A stretch of 64,000 nucleotides of DNA from Galbibacter sp048266365 (GCF_048266365.1 NZ_JBLWZP010000008.1:62001-126000); one strand, 5' to 3'; positions 24,702 through 33,817 are shown, numbered from the stretch's first letter. Notes: generated by a model not told the origin, from the letters alone. Numbers and translations: made by a program.

Positions 24702-25748
24702 ATGAAGAATGGTGAAAATATCCGATTGGGAATATCAATAGGAGATCTCAACGGTATAGGCTGTGAAGTAATACTTAAAACCTTTGAAGACCCTAGAATG
24801 CTCGAGTTTTGCACTCCTGTGATCTTTGCTTCGACAAAGGTTATTAATTATCAGCGAAAGATGCTTGGGATGAATATAGCATATAATGGAGTTGATACTG
24901 CCGCTAAAGCGGTAATTGGAAAACTAAATGTCGTTAATGTTTGGAAACAAACCCCGAATATTGAGCCGGGCAAAGAAACTGAAGAGGGTGGTACATATGC
25001 TTTGCTATCTCTTAAAGCTGCAGTTGAGGCACTCAAGAATGATGAGGTGGATGTCTTGGTTACTGCTCCAATTAATAAGCACAATATTCAATCAGAGGAA
25101 TTTAAGTTTCCCGGACATACGGATTATCTGGCACAGGAGTTAGAAGGACAGGCACTTATGTTTATGGTTACAGAAGACTTGAAAGTTGGCTTGCTTACCG
25201 ATCACCTTCCTGTCAAAGAAGTTAGTGATGCCATTACTCCTGAATTGGTGGAAGCTAAGATCAATAAGATTTATGAATCACTGATAAAAGATTTTAGAGT
25301 TCGTAAGCCGAAAATAGCGGTTCTGGGTATAAACCCACATACAGGTGACAATGGTGTCATCGGTACCGAAGACGATCAAGTTTTAAGACCGACCATTGCA
25401 AAATTAAAGGAATCAGGAAAATTAATTTACGGTCCTTATGCCGCAGACAGCTTTTTTGGTTCAGGATCACATCATAATTTTGATGCCATTCTAGCCTCCT
25501 ATCACGACCAGGGACTAATCCCTTTTAAAACACTATCATTTGGAAAAGGAGTGAATTATACGGCGGGCCTTTCTAAGGTTAGAACATCACCAGATCATGG
25601 TACTGCATATGAAATTGCAGGAAAGGGTGAGGCAAATCACAGCTCCTTTGCGGAGGCTGTATTCACGGCATTACGTATTTATAATAATAGAGAAGAGTAT
25701 AAAGAATTAACCAAAAACCCACTTAAAAAGAGTAGCGGAAAGTTATAA
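24702..25748 (+). CDS. pdxA: 4-hydroxythreonine-4-phosphate dehydrogenase
   Basis: PdxA oxidises 4-phosphohydroxy-L-threonine in pyridoxal-phosphate synthesis (DXP-dependent route). The 348-residue product shows RLGISIGDLNGIGCE at the start, the metal-binding His segments PGHTDYLAQEL and ASYHDQGLIPFK, and NPHTGDNG and TSPDHGTAYEIAG. The ATG at 24702 was chosen; an in-frame GTG at 24648 would add 18 residues of low-complexity, basic sequence not seen in the family. The YceD-domain gene follows 91 bases later with its own promoter. Confidence 0.94.
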   Translation: MKNGENIRLGISIGDLNGIGCEVILKTFEDPRMLEFCTPVIFASTKVINYQRKMLGMNIAYNGVDTAAKAVIGKLNVVNVWKQTPNIEPGKETEEGGTYALLSLKAAVEALKNDEVDVLVTAPINKHNIQSEEFKFPGHTDYLAQELEGQALMFMVTEDLKVGLLTDHLPVKEVSDAITPELVEAKINKIYESLIKDFRVRKPKIAVLGINPHTGDNGVIGTEDDQVLRPTIAKLKESGKLIYGPYAADSFFGSGSHHNFDAILASYHDQGLIPFKTLSFGKGVNYTAGLSKVRTSPDHGTAYEIAGKGEANHSSFAEAVFTALRIYNNREEYKELTKNPLKKSSGKL

Positions 25749-25791
25749 ACAAAAAAAAGTTAATAAGATTATTTTCATAAATAAAAATTTA

Positions 25792-25799
25792 TATCTTTG
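25792..25799 (+). promoter_or_regulatory. -7 box of the YceD/rpmF operon
   Basis: TATCTTTG is an exact TAnnTTTG box in a very AT-rich stretch, 40 bases before the first ATG of the YceD-domain gene. A clear -33 TTG is lacking. Confidence 0.6.
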
Positions 25800-25839
25800 C
25801 ACCCGCCTTATTATTAAGTGATAAGGTTTGTAAAAACTG

Positions 25840-26385
25840 ATGTTGAAAATGAAGAAACTTAAGGACTTTGATATTCCTTTTGTCGGATTGAAACAAGGGA
25901 AACACCAGTTTGATTTTGAAATCAAAACAGCGTTCTTTGATGCTTTTGAATATGATGATTTCAATGATGCTGACGTAAAGGCCTCATTGATATTGGATAA
26001 AAAGAGCAGTTTGCTGGAGTTGTCCTTTGAAGCTCAGGGTTATGTGAATGTGAATTGCGATGTTTGCAATTTGGAGTATGACCAGGAGGTGAAAGGAAAA
26101 CTTAGCTTGGTGGTAAAATTTGGAGATGAGTACAATGATGAAAATGAAGAAATTCTCATTATTCCACATGGAGAGTATCTGATAAATGTAGCACAATACA
26201 TTTATGAAATGATTGTACTTTCCGTTCCTTTAAAAAGGATACACCCTGGTGTAAAGGACGGGACGCTATCGACAGAGATATTAGATAAGCTGGAGAAACT
26301 CCAGCCAAAAGAAGAAAAGGAACATAAAGACGGTGAAACGGATCCTAGATGGGATCAATTGAGAAAACTATTAACGGATAAATAA
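25840..26385 (+). CDS. YceD/DUF177 family protein
   Basis: 181 residues of the YceD family (DUF177), which lies before rpmF in most bacteria and is linked in plants and E. coli to 23S rRNA maturation. The Cys pair in VNVNCDVCNLEYDQEV is the family hallmark. The C-terminus is charged (DPRWDQLRKLL). rpmF follows after 9 bases. Translation may begin at the ATG at 25840 or at the one at 25849, which gives MKKLKDF. Confidence 0.9.
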   Translation: MLKMKKLKDFDIPFVGLKQGKHQFDFEIKTAFFDAFEYDDFNDADVKASLILDKKSSLLELSFEAQGYVNVNCDVCNLEYDQEVKGKLSLVVKFGDEYNDENEEILIIPHGEYLINVAQYIYEMIVLSVPLKRIHPGVKDGTLSTEILDKLEKLQPKEEKEHKDGETDPRWDQLRKLLTDK

Positions 26386-26394
26386 GATTTAAAA

Positions 26395-26592
26395 ATGGCA
26401 CATCCTAAAAGAAAACAGTCTAGTACTAGAAGAGATAAAAGAAGAACGCATTACAAGGCGACTGCTCCTCAAATAGCTACAGATCCAACAACTGGGGAAC
26501 AGCATGTTTATCATAGAGCGCACTGGCATGAAGGAAAACTTTATTACAGAGGTCAGGTTCTTATTGATAACACAGTTGAAGAAGTTGCATAA
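26395..26592 (+). CDS. rpmF: 50S ribosomal protein bL32
   Basis: 65 residues, strongly basic N-terminal half MAHPKRKQSSTRRDKRRTHYK typical of bL32 of Bacteroidota, which lacks the zinc-binding Cys pairs seen in some other bacteria. Structural protein of the large ribosomal subunit. It is the second gene of the YceD-rpmF operon and is followed by a strong terminator. Confidence 0.97.
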   Translation: MAHPKRKQSSTRRDKRRTHYKATAPQIATDPTTGEQHVYHRAHWHEGKLYYRGQVLIDNTVEEVA

Positions 26593-26620
26593 TGATGTTT
26601 TGCAATTAAAAGACTTTAGA

Positions 26621-26647
26621 ACTCTCACGAGAAGTGAGAGTTTTTTT
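26621..26647 (+). terminator. Terminator after rpmF
   Basis: ACTCTCAC and GTGAGAGT form an 8-bp perfect stem around GAGAA, followed by seven T residues. Confidence 0.88.
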
Positions 26648-26700
26648 ATTTAAAATTTTTCTATAAATCAAAAACACCCTATTTTGCACCACTAATCGGA

Positions 26701-26729
26701 CAAAAATTAGTAATTTCGATTAATTTTTG
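26701..26729. repeat. Inverted repeat upstream of fabH
   Basis: CAAAAATTA (26701-26709) and TAATTTTTG (26721-26729) are perfect 9-bp arms around an 11-base spacer. The right arm is followed by two further TTTTTG repeats at 26736-26741 and 26746-26751. It may be an operator of the fabH-accB-accC unit; AT-rich sequence makes chance possible. Confidence 0.4.
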
Positions 26730-26769
26730 ATCGCATTTTTGCACGTTTTTGATAAAAACTAAGCGAATT

Positions 26770-27765
26770 ATGAGTAAACTTAAAGCAGCTATTACTGCTG
26801 TAGGAGCTTATGTGCCTGACTTTATTTTAACCAACAAGATGTTGGAAGAAATGGTTGATACAAATGATGAGTGGATTACTACTAGAACTGGAATCAAACA
26901 AAGGCACATATTAAAAGAAGAAGGAAAGGGTACTTCTTTTATGGCCATTAAGGCTGCGGAGGAACTGCTACAAAAAAGTGGAGCAGATCCTAAAGAGATT
27001 GATTTGGTGATTGTCGCTACTGCTACCCCCGATTTACTAGTAGCAGCAACAGCCGCCTATGTAGCTACGGAGATTGGTGCAGTAAATGCATTTGCATATG
27101 ATCTTCAGGCAGCGTGCTCTAGCTTTCTATTTGGAATGTCTACTGCTGCCAGTTATATCGAATCAGGAAGATATAAAAAAATACTATTGATTGGAGCAGA
27201 TAAGATGTCTTCAATTTTGGATTATACAGATAGGACAACTTGTATTATATTTGGAGACGGTGCAGGAGCAGTTTTATTTGAACCAAATGAAGAGGGATTA
27301 GGACTGCAAGATGAATATTTAAGAAGTGACGGTATCGGAAGAGAATTTTTGAAAATAGATGCAGGTGGTTCTATACTTCCAGCTTCACTCGAGACTGTCA
27401 AGAACAAACAACATTATGTATTTCAGGACGGAAGGACTGTATTTAAATTTGCTGTTTCTAATATGGCTGATGTAGCTGAAAAGATGTTAGTTCGAAATAA
27501 CCTATCCAAGGATGAAATCCAATGGTTAGTGCCACATCAAGCTAATATGAGAATAATTCAGGCTACGGCTAACCGTGTTGGGTTGGATCCGTCTAAAGTA
27601 ATGATAAACATTCAAAATTACGGAAATACAACTTCAGCGACCTTACCGCTATTATTAAGTGATTATGAAACCCAATTAAAAAAAGGGGATAATTTGATAT
27701 TTGCTGCCTTTGGGGGTGGCTTTACTTGGGGCTCCATATATTTGAAGTGGGCCTATAATAGTTAA
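26770..27765 (+). CDS. fabH: Beta-ketoacyl-ACP synthase III
   Basis: FabH condenses acetyl-CoA (or branched primers) with malonyl-ACP to start fatty-acid synthesis. The catalytic triad is intact: Cys116 in QAACSSF, His256 in VPHQANMRI and the Asn in NYGNTTSAT (about 286). The 331-residue length is normal. The ATG at 26770 gives MSKLKAAITAVG; an in-frame TTG at 26749 would add 7 residues and is less likely. accB follows after 34 bases. In many bacteria plsX lies between rpmF and fabH; it is absent here, as is usual in flavobacteria. Confidence 0.95.
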   Translation: MSKLKAAITAVGAYVPDFILTNKMLEEMVDTNDEWITTRTGIKQRHILKEEGKGTSFMAIKAAEELLQKSGADPKEIDLVIVATATPDLLVAATAAYVATEIGAVNAFAYDLQAACSSFLFGMSTAASYIESGRYKKILLIGADKMSSILDYTDRTTCIIFGDGAGAVLFEPNEEGLGLQDEYLRSDGIGREFLKIDAGGSILPASLETVKNKQHYVFQDGRTVFKFAVSNMADVAEKMLVRNNLSKDEIQWLVPHQANMRIIQATANRVGLDPSKVMINIQNYGNTTSATLPLLLSDYETQLKKGDNLIFAAFGGGFTWGSIYLKWAYNS

Positions 27766-27799
27766 AAAACACAAAACTCAAAACTAATAAGACGCAATC

Positions 27800-28291
27800 A
27801 TGGATTTAAAAGAAATTCAAAGTTTAATCAAATTCGTGGCAAAATCTGGAGCTAGCGAAGTGAAGCTTGAGACGGATGATGTGAAAATCACCATTAAAAC
27901 TGGTTCAGAGGACAAAAAAGGTGAAACGACAACTTATGTTCAACAAATTCCTGTGAATCAGGCGTTACCAACTCAGCAAGTAACACCTCAGGCTTCTGCG
28001 GCAACAGATGCAGCACCTGCACAAGGACAAGCGGCAGAAGAGGATAGCAAATACATTACTATAAAATCTCCTATTATTGGAACTTATTACAGAAGACCTT
28101 CCCCTGACAAACCAAATTTTGTAGAGGTTGGTGATACCATTGCTAAAGGTGATGTGCTTTGTATTATTGAGGCGATGAAACTGTTCAATGAAATTGAAGC
28201 TGAGGTTTCAGGTAAGATTGTAAAAGTGTTGGTTGATGATTCTTCTCCTGTTGAATTTGATCAACCTTTATTTTTAGTTGACCCATCATAA
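27800..28291 (+). CDS. accB: Acetyl-CoA carboxylase biotin carboxyl carrier protein
   Basis: 163 residues: an N-terminal helical part, a Pro/Ala/Gln-rich linker (about 55-90) and a C-terminal biotinyl domain with the EAMK motif and biotin-carrying Lys127. It carries the carboxyl group from biotin carboxylase to the carboxyltransferase for malonyl-CoA synthesis. The gene lies between fabH and accC on the same strand. Confidence 0.96.
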   Translation: MDLKEIQSLIKFVAKSGASEVKLETDDVKITIKTGSEDKKGETTTYVQQIPVNQALPTQQVTPQASAATDAAPAQGQAAEEDSKYITIKSPIIGTYYRRPSPDKPNFVEVGDTIAKGDVLCIIEAMKLFNEIEAEVSGKIVKVLVDDSSPVEFDQPLFLVDPS

Positions 28292-28377
28292 GAAATTTTG
28301 AATTCTGTTTTTTAAAGGGGCAAAAGTGCCTTTAAAATGATTTAAAATTTAGAATCGATAATTTAAAGTTTCAAGAG

Positions 28378-29736
28378 ATGTTTAAAAAAATATTGATTGC
28401 AAATAGAGGTGAAATTGCACTTCGTGTGATTCGAACTTGTAAGGAGATGGGGATTAAAACCGTTGCGGTATATTCCAAAGCTGATGAGGAGAGTTTGCAC
28501 GTTCGTTTTGCTGATGAGGCTGTTTGTATAGGACCTCCTCCAAGCAAAGATTCCTATTTGAAAATCTCAAATATTATAGCGGCGGCAGAAATTACCAATG
28601 CCGATGCCATTCACCCAGGATACGGGTTCTTATCTGAAAATTCTAATTTTTCAAGAATTTGTAAAGAACACGGCATTAAATTTATAGGTGCTGGCCCTGA
28701 AATGATAGATCGTATGGGAGATAAGGCCTCAGCTAAATCGACCATGAAGGAGGCTGGAGTTCCTACAGTCCCCGGTTCTGACGGTTTGTTGGACTCTATC
28801 GAACACGCTAGAAAACTGGCCAAAGAAATGGGTTATCCGGTGATGCTTAAAGCAACTGCCGGAGGTGGTGGAAAAGGGATGCGTGCTGTTTGGAAAGAAG
28901 AAGAACTTCAGAAAGCCTTCGAGAGTGCAAAACAAGAAGCCGGTGCTGCCTTCGGAAATGATGGTATGTACATGGAAAAACTCATTGAAGAACCACGACA
29001 TATTGAAATTCAAATTGTGGGAGATCAATTTGGAAAAGCATGTCACTTATCAGAAAGAGATTGCTCAATACAACGGCGTCACCAGAAATTAACGGAGGAG
29101 ACACCTTCTCCTTTTATGACTGATGATCTTCGTGAAAAAATGGGTAAAGCGGCTGTAAGAGCTGCAGAATATATTAAATACGAAGGAGCAGGGACTGTAG
29201 AGTTTTTAGTGGATAAACACCGAAACTTCTACTTTATGGAAATGAATACTCGTATCCAGGTAGAGCACCCAATCACTGAACAGGTTATCGATTATGACTT
29301 GATTCGTGAACAGATTTTAGTAGCTGCAGGAGTTCCAATCTCCGGGAAAAACTACTTCCCTAAGCTACATTCAATCGAGTGTAGAATCAATGCTGAAGAT
29401 CCTTATAATGATTTTAGACCTTCACCGGGAATAATTACAACACTACACGCTCCAGGCGGACACGGAATTCGATTAGATACGCACGTGTACAGCGGATATA
29501 CTATCCCACCAAACTACGATTCAATGATTGCCAAATTGATTACTACAGCGCAAACGCGTGAGGAGGCAATCAACAAAATGAAACGTGCCTTAGATGAATT
29601 CGTCATCGAGGGAATTAAAACAACGATTCCTTTCCACAGACAACTTATGGATCATCCGGATTATGTAGCGGGAAATTATACCACTAAATTCATGGAAGAC
29701 TTCCATATGGATCCTCCAGTGGAAGAGGAAGATTAG
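28378..29736 (+). CDS. accC: Biotin carboxylase subunit of acetyl-CoA carboxylase
   Basis: 452 residues with the standard order: IANRGEIALRVIRTCKEMG at the N-terminus, the ATP-grasp glycine loop KATAGGGGKGMR (near 165), ERDCSIQRRHQKL, and FMEMNTRIQVEHPITEQV with the metal-binding Glu residues and catalytic Arg. It carboxylates the biotin on AccB using ATP and bicarbonate. It follows accB after 86 bases and ends the fatty-acid cluster; the carboxyltransferase genes are elsewhere. Confidence 0.96.
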   Translation: MFKKILIANRGEIALRVIRTCKEMGIKTVAVYSKADEESLHVRFADEAVCIGPPPSKDSYLKISNIIAAAEITNADAIHPGYGFLSENSNFSRICKEHGIKFIGAGPEMIDRMGDKASAKSTMKEAGVPTVPGSDGLLDSIEHARKLAKEMGYPVMLKATAGGGGKGMRAVWKEEELQKAFESAKQEAGAAFGNDGMYMEKLIEEPRHIEIQIVGDQFGKACHLSERDCSIQRRHQKLTEETPSPFMTDDLREKMGKAAVRAAEYIKYEGAGTVEFLVDKHRNFYFMEMNTRIQVEHPITEQVIDYDLIREQILVAAGVPISGKNYFPKLHSIECRINAEDPYNDFRPSPGIITTLHAPGGHGIRLDTHVYSGYTIPPNYDSMIAKLITTAQTREEAINKMKRALDEFVIEGIKTTIPFHRQLMDHPDYVAGNYTTKFMEDFHMDPPVEEED

Positions 29737-29769
29737 ATTTCCTCAAAAATGATCTTAATGACACTACAT

Positions 29770-29798
29770 CGGCTTGCAATTTCTGCAGGCCGTTTGTC
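29770..29798 (+). terminator. Hairpin after accC
   Basis: CGGCTTGCA and TGCAGGCCG pair over 9 bp with one G-T pair around ATTTC, followed by TTTGTC. The T run is short, so it is a weak terminator. Confidence 0.6.
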
Positions 29799-29838
29799 GT
29801 TAGTAACAATACCAATCCAATTTTAGTAACTTTAAAAT

Positions 29839-30975
29839 ATGGGGAACTTACTTTCATATTGGGAGCAGAAAATGTATTTTTCTAATGTAGACTTCACCGT
29901 TGTGGGTGCAGGTATCGTAGGGCTGCATTGTGCCTTAAAGTTAAGGACGGAATTTCCAAAGAGCTCTATTGTAGTCCTTGAAAGAGGTCTATTGCCTCAA
30001 GGTGCTAGTACTAAAAACGCGGGATTTGCTTGTTTTGGAAGCGTCTCAGAGCTTTTAGACGATTTAAACACACATACAGAGAGCCAAGTTCTCGAACTCG
30101 TTGAAAAACGCTATAAGGGGCTGCGACAGCTAAAAGCGACGCTAGGAAGTCAGCAAATCGGCTATAAGCATCATAAAGGCTTTGAGTTGTTTCTTAAGGA
30201 TGCTCCAGAGATTTACCGGCGATGTATGGATAAGTTTGCTGAGATCAACAAACTGCTCTATCCCATTTTTAATAAAGAGGTTTTCACAACTCAGAAAAAT
30301 AACTTCTCCTTCAAAGGGGTTTTCGACAATTATTTAGTCAATGATTTTGAAGGACAACTCGATACAGGTAAAATGATGCATGCCTTGTATAGAAAGTGTG
30401 TACAGAATGATATTACCATCTTATACGGACTGCATGTAAATGGGTATGAGCTTAAGGGAGGTGATGTACTCATAAAAACAGCGCTTTTAGATTTCAGATC
30501 AACAAAACTTTGTATAGCGACCAATGGTCTCTACGATGGGCCGGCTGTGGATCAGCAGAATGTCAAACCTGCTCGTGCCCAGGTATTGATTACAAAGCCA
30601 ATCCCAAACTTGCACCTCAAAGGTACATTCCATTTGGATAGAGGGTTTTATTACTTCAGAAATATTGACAATCGAATTTTACTTGGCGGTGGAAGAAATT
30701 TAGATATGCAAACGGAACAAACTACTGTATTTGACACCACTAAGGTCATTCAGGATAAATTAGATCAACTCCTTAGGAATGTAATTCTACCCAATACTGA
30801 GGTTGAGGTAGATTCCAGATGGAGCGGTATTATGGGTGTTGGAAACTCAAAACACCCCATCGTTAAAAAAATAGCAGACAATGTGTTCTGTGGCGTTCGA
30901 CTCGGAGGAATGGGTATAGCTATCGGTTCACAGGTAGGTGAGGATTTGGCAAATTTAACAATGAAGTATGTTTAA
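29839..30975 (+). CDS. FAD-dependent amino-acid-oxidase-like oxidoreductase
   Basis: 378 residues of the DAO family. The FAD-binding GxGxxG motif is in FTVVGAGIVGLHCALKL near residue 26, with the ribose-binding Glu in VVLERG about 25 residues on, and a C-terminal FCGVRLGGMGIAIGSQVG segment that closes the FAD site. Family members oxidise glycine, sarcosine, D-amino acids or similar amines; the substrate cannot be read from the sequence. The N-terminal LLSYWEQKMYF precedes the Rossmann fold. The start of mtgA overlaps its end by 8 bases, so the two are translated from one mRNA. Confidence 0.87.
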   Translation: MGNLLSYWEQKMYFSNVDFTVVGAGIVGLHCALKLRTEFPKSSIVVLERGLLPQGASTKNAGFACFGSVSELLDDLNTHTESQVLELVEKRYKGLRQLKATLGSQQIGYKHHKGFELFLKDAPEIYRRCMDKFAEINKLLYPIFNKEVFTTQKNNFSFKGVFDNYLVNDFEGQLDTGKMMHALYRKCVQNDITILYGLHVNGYELKGGDVLIKTALLDFRSTKLCIATNGLYDGPAVDQQNVKPARAQVLITKPIPNLHLKGTFHLDRGFYYFRNIDNRILLGGGRNLDMQTEQTTVFDTTKVIQDKLDQLLRNVILPNTEVEVDSRWSGIMGVGNSKHPIVKKIADNVFCGVRLGGMGIAIGSQVGEDLANLTMKYV

Positions 30976-31672
30976 AAAGATAACTCGTTTTTTCTTAAAA
31001 CTATTTTTTTGGTTTGTAGCCATGACAGTGCTTTGGGTGCTTTTCTACAAATGGGTGGCAGTTCCGGCTACACCGCTGATGGTTATTCGCAGTGCTCAAC
31101 AATTACAACAGGACGAGGGTATTCAGTGGAAACATCAATGGGTGCCTTTAGAGAAAATTTCAAAGAATTTGCAACTTGCAGTCATATGCAGCGAGGACCA
31201 AAAATTTACTTCCCATCGGGGTTTTGACGTTGAAGCCATCGAAAAAGTTATTGATAATTATTCCACCGATGAGCGTCTTAGGGGTGCAAGCACCATAAGT
31301 CAACAGACTGCAAAAAATGTCTTTTTATGGCCACAAAGAAGCTGGGTTCGAAAAGGTTTTGAGGCCTATTTTACTTTTTTAATTGAGATGCTGTGGTCCA
31401 AACCAAGAATAATGGAGGTGTATTTAAACAGCATTGAAATGGGGCAGGGAATCTACGGAGCCCAGGCCGCTGCTCAGCACTGGTTTCATAAAGACGCTGC
31501 ATTGCTTTCTAAATATGAAGCTGCTGCGATTGCTGCCATTCTTCCCAATCCTTTACAAATGAAGGCAGATCCCGCAACTTCTTATATTCAAAAACGAAAA
31601 GAATGGATACTTCAACAGATGGGTTTTTACGGTCCCCTAAATTTAAAGACAATTCCTTCAAAAAATAATTAA
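30968..31672 (+). CDS. mtgA: Monofunctional peptidoglycan glycosyltransferase
   Basis: 234 residues: one N-terminal membrane segment (about 9-30) and a GT51 domain. The catalytic Glu lies in VICSEDQKFTSHRGFD, followed by the family motifs RGASTISQQTAKNVFLWPQRS, RKGFEAYFTFLIEMLWSKPRIMEVYLN and EMGQGIYGAQAAAQHWF. It polymerises lipid II into glycan strands at the inner membrane and has no transpeptidase domain. The overlap with the FAD oxidoreductase gene shows co-expression but no known functional link. Confidence 0.95.
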   Translation: MFKKITRFFLKLFFWFVAMTVLWVLFYKWVAVPATPLMVIRSAQQLQQDEGIQWKHQWVPLEKISKNLQLAVICSEDQKFTSHRGFDVEAIEKVIDNYSTDERLRGASTISQQTAKNVFLWPQRSWVRKGFEAYFTFLIEMLWSKPRIMEVYLNSIEMGQGIYGAQAAAQHWFHKDAALLSKYEAAAIAAILPNPLQMKADPATSYIQKRKEWILQQMGFYGPLNLKTIPSKNN

Positions 31673-31835
31673 AAAATATGGAATTAATACCCAATTATTT
31701 ACCAAGGATTTAAGTATGGCTAAATACTTCAAATCTGTTGGATATAAGCACAAGGATCAAAATTCTTTTCTTACTCACGCAACCTTTTTACTGTTTTTAC
31801 TTCTATTAGGTATAATAAACACTAAATAGCAAAAA

Positions 31836-32375
31836 ATGAAAAAACAGAAATTGATGGCAGTTGTTCTACTTACTGCTCTAACAGGGTTGTTTGTAGGTTG
31901 TAATGATGATGACACTAGCAGCTGTACACCAGATTATATTGGAGCGCTAAGCGCAGAAGAAACTGCATTTGCAGGGGAATGGACCTTATCTGCCATTGTA
32001 TCCGATAAAGAAGTAGACCTTACGGACGACGAAGAAGATAATGCAAGCACTGACATTTACGCGCAACAATCAGAATGTCAAAACGATCAACAATATATTT
32101 TTAAAACTGATAGATCTTTCGAAATCCAAGGCGGTGAGAACGCTGCGGATTGTGACCCAGTTCAATCTATAGCCGGAACATGGAAGTTGGGAGGATCTAC
32201 CCTTGGATTGATCTACTTCTGCTCAGAGAATATTCAAGCCATCGAGTTCAATACAGAAAAGACTAGTTTTTCTTTCAGCAGTGATTTAATCATAACTGAT
32301 TTAGCTGGGAACAAAATAGACGCAGAGGTGACTTTCACTTATTCCAAAGCACCAGTCGCTGAAGAAACAGAATAA
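31836..32375 (+). CDS. Lipocalin-like lipoprotein
   Basis: 179 residues with a lipoprotein signal ending FVGC (Cys22) and an acidic NDDDTSS after it, as in surface-exposed Bacteroidota lipoproteins. The mature part has FAGEWTLSAIVSD, an internal YIFKTDRSFEIQG and SIAGTWKLGGSTLGLIYF, a pattern of the lipocalin-like families that are frequent in flavobacteria. Five Cys residues in the mature domain could form disulfides. Ligand unknown. It stands alone, with a terminator behind it. Confidence 0.75.
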   Translation: MKKQKLMAVVLLTALTGLFVGCNDDDTSSCTPDYIGALSAEETAFAGEWTLSAIVSDKEVDLTDDEEDNASTDIYAQQSECQNDQQYIFKTDRSFEIQGGENAADCDPVQSIAGTWKLGGSTLGLIYFCSENIQAIEFNTEKTSFSFSSDLIITDLAGNKIDAEVTFTYSKAPVAEETE

Positions 32376-32412
32376 GATCATAGTACAATAAACAAGTTTT
32401 AGGTTTTGTGTA

Positions 32413-32453
32413 AGGCCGATGTGTTCTAATTCATGAATGCATCGGTCTTTTTT
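32413..32453 (+). terminator. Terminator after the lipocalin-like gene
   Basis: AGGCCGATG and CATCGGTCT pair over 9 bp (one G-T) around an 18-base loop, followed by a T run. It ends at the stop codon of the convergent ABC ATPase gene. Confidence 0.72.
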
Positions 32454-33402
32454 AGCTGAAATTTGATTTTAGAACCACCTCTTGATCAGCCTCAATTGCG
32501 ACAGGATGATTGAAAAACACTGTTTTTGATCTCAGGGAACTTTCTATTAAATAATGGCTCCCTTGAAAATAAGAATTTTTAACCTTAACCTTTAGGGTAC
32601 CATTTTCGGTTAACTCCAATTGATGAGGGTAGCACACTATTTTTTTATTGGATGTTGAATTGGGTATGAGCTGCTTTTCGAAGAGCTCATTTACCTCTCC
32701 AAAAAGAGAAGCTACATACTTGTTTTTAGGGCTTTTGTATAATTTTTTAGGATCATCCACGCATACTATTTTTCCATCCTTCAACACCATGGTTTTATCT
32801 GCATAAGCCAAGGAATCCATATTGTCGTGAGTGGCTGTAATACAACTGATGTTTTGTGATTTCAAATAAGAAAAAAGTTCACGTCTCAAACTGTTTTTCT
32901 TGAAATTATCTATATTTGAAAAAGGCTCATCAAGTAAGAGAAGTTTTGGCTCCTGTGCGAGCGCTTTTGCAATGGCAACACGTTGTTGTTGTCCTCCACT
33001 TAGATCAGTGGATTTCGTTTTAGCATAGGCAGTCAAACCTACAAGTTCAAGTAATTCCGCGATACGTTTACTCTTTTTTCTGGGATAGAAATTAGAAAGG
33101 TACTTACCCACATTTTCTTCTACAGTAATGAAGGGCATTAGATCATAATCCTGTGCTACATATTTAATAAACTCTTCACCAGGGACAAGATTGAAATTTG
33201 GTCCAAGTAGCCGAGTGTCACCCCAAAAAATCTTTCCTTTTTCAACGTGATATAAGCCGTATATAATCTTTAAAAGTGTGCTTTTCCCAGAGCCACTCTC
33301 ACCGATAATGGAGAGTTGCTTTCCGGGATTTAATTCCATGGAAATATTTTTGAGAACTACTTTGGTATCATACTGAAAAGTAACATTTTGAACTCTGAGC
33401 AT
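32452..33402 (-). CDS. ABC transporter ATP-binding protein
   Basis: 316 residues. Walker A GESGSGKST (34-42), the Q-loop region YVAQDYDLMPF, signature LSGGQQQRVAIAKAL, Walker B LLLLDEPFSNID and the switch His in CITATHDN are all intact. After about residue 225 a further 90-residue domain with short beta strands (CYPHQLELTENGTLKVKVKNSYFQGSHYLIE) resembles the TOBE-like regulatory end of importers such as PotA or MalK. No permease or binding-protein gene is next to it, so its transport partner is elsewhere. An exact -7 box, TAACTTTG on the minus strand, lies at 33423-33430. Confidence 0.88.
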   Translation of the reverse strand: MLRVQNVTFQYDTKVVLKNISMELNPGKQLSIIGESGSGKSTLLKIIYGLYHVEKGKIFWGDTRLLGPNFNLVPGEEFIKYVAQDYDLMPFITVEENVGKYLSNFYPRKKSKRIAELLELVGLTAYAKTKSTDLSGGQQQRVAIAKALAQEPKLLLLDEPFSNIDNFKKNSLRRELFSYLKSQNISCITATHDNMDSLAYADKTMVLKDGKIVCVDDPKKLYKSPKNKYVASLFGEVNELFEKQLIPNSTSNKKIVCYPHQLELTENGTLKVKVKNSYFQGSHYLIESSLRSKTVFFNHPVAIEADQEVVLKSNFS

Positions 33403-33422
33403 TTGCGATCAATTTTGACACC

Positions 33423-33430
33423 CAAAGTTA
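33423..33430 (-). promoter_or_regulatory. -7 box of the ABC ATPase gene
   Basis: TAACTTTG on the minus strand matches TAnnTTTG, 20 bases before the ATG. It separates this gene from the small membrane protein gene upstream. Confidence 0.5.
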
Positions 33431-33487
33431 ATGAATATGGCTCGATATCGGCATGTACACTATAAATTAGATGCTTTTTATAAGAAA

Positions 33488-33679
33488 TTACTCTTTTGAA
33501 ATCCTCCCTTTTTTGTAGTAAAGAAGAAGGTTGAAGAAATGAACGACAAACCCCAATCCAAGTAGGATCAAGCCAAAGGTGTCACTTTGTAGAACATAAA
33601 TCAGTACAATACTAACGACGGTTAAGATTGTCCCTAAAAAAAAGAGCAAAATAAAAGTGGGTTTGTAGAGTGGGTTCAT
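33488..33679 (-). CDS. Small two-helix membrane protein, unknown
   Basis: 63 residues with two hydrophobic segments (about 8-29 and 34-54) and a positively charged end (YYKKGRISKE). It starts with ATG and has no overlap with other genes; no family was recognised. It lies on the same strand as the ABC ATPase gene, 85 bases upstream, but that gene appears to have its own promoter. The membrane pattern makes it more likely real than a chance ORF. Confidence 0.55.
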   Translation of the reverse strand: MNPLYKPTFILLFFLGTILTVVSIVLIYVLQSDTFGLILLGLGFVVHFFNLLLYYKKGRISKE

Positions 33680-33817
33680 GCTTGTTGTTTTACAATTATG
33701 AAGAATTAGACTTAAAGTTAAACAAAAAGATTTAGAGCTTCAAATTTTGCTGTTTAGATCTGCTATATTAGTTGAGCAGATGGTGTTAATTGTGCTACTA
33801 AAGTAATTCGTATTCTA

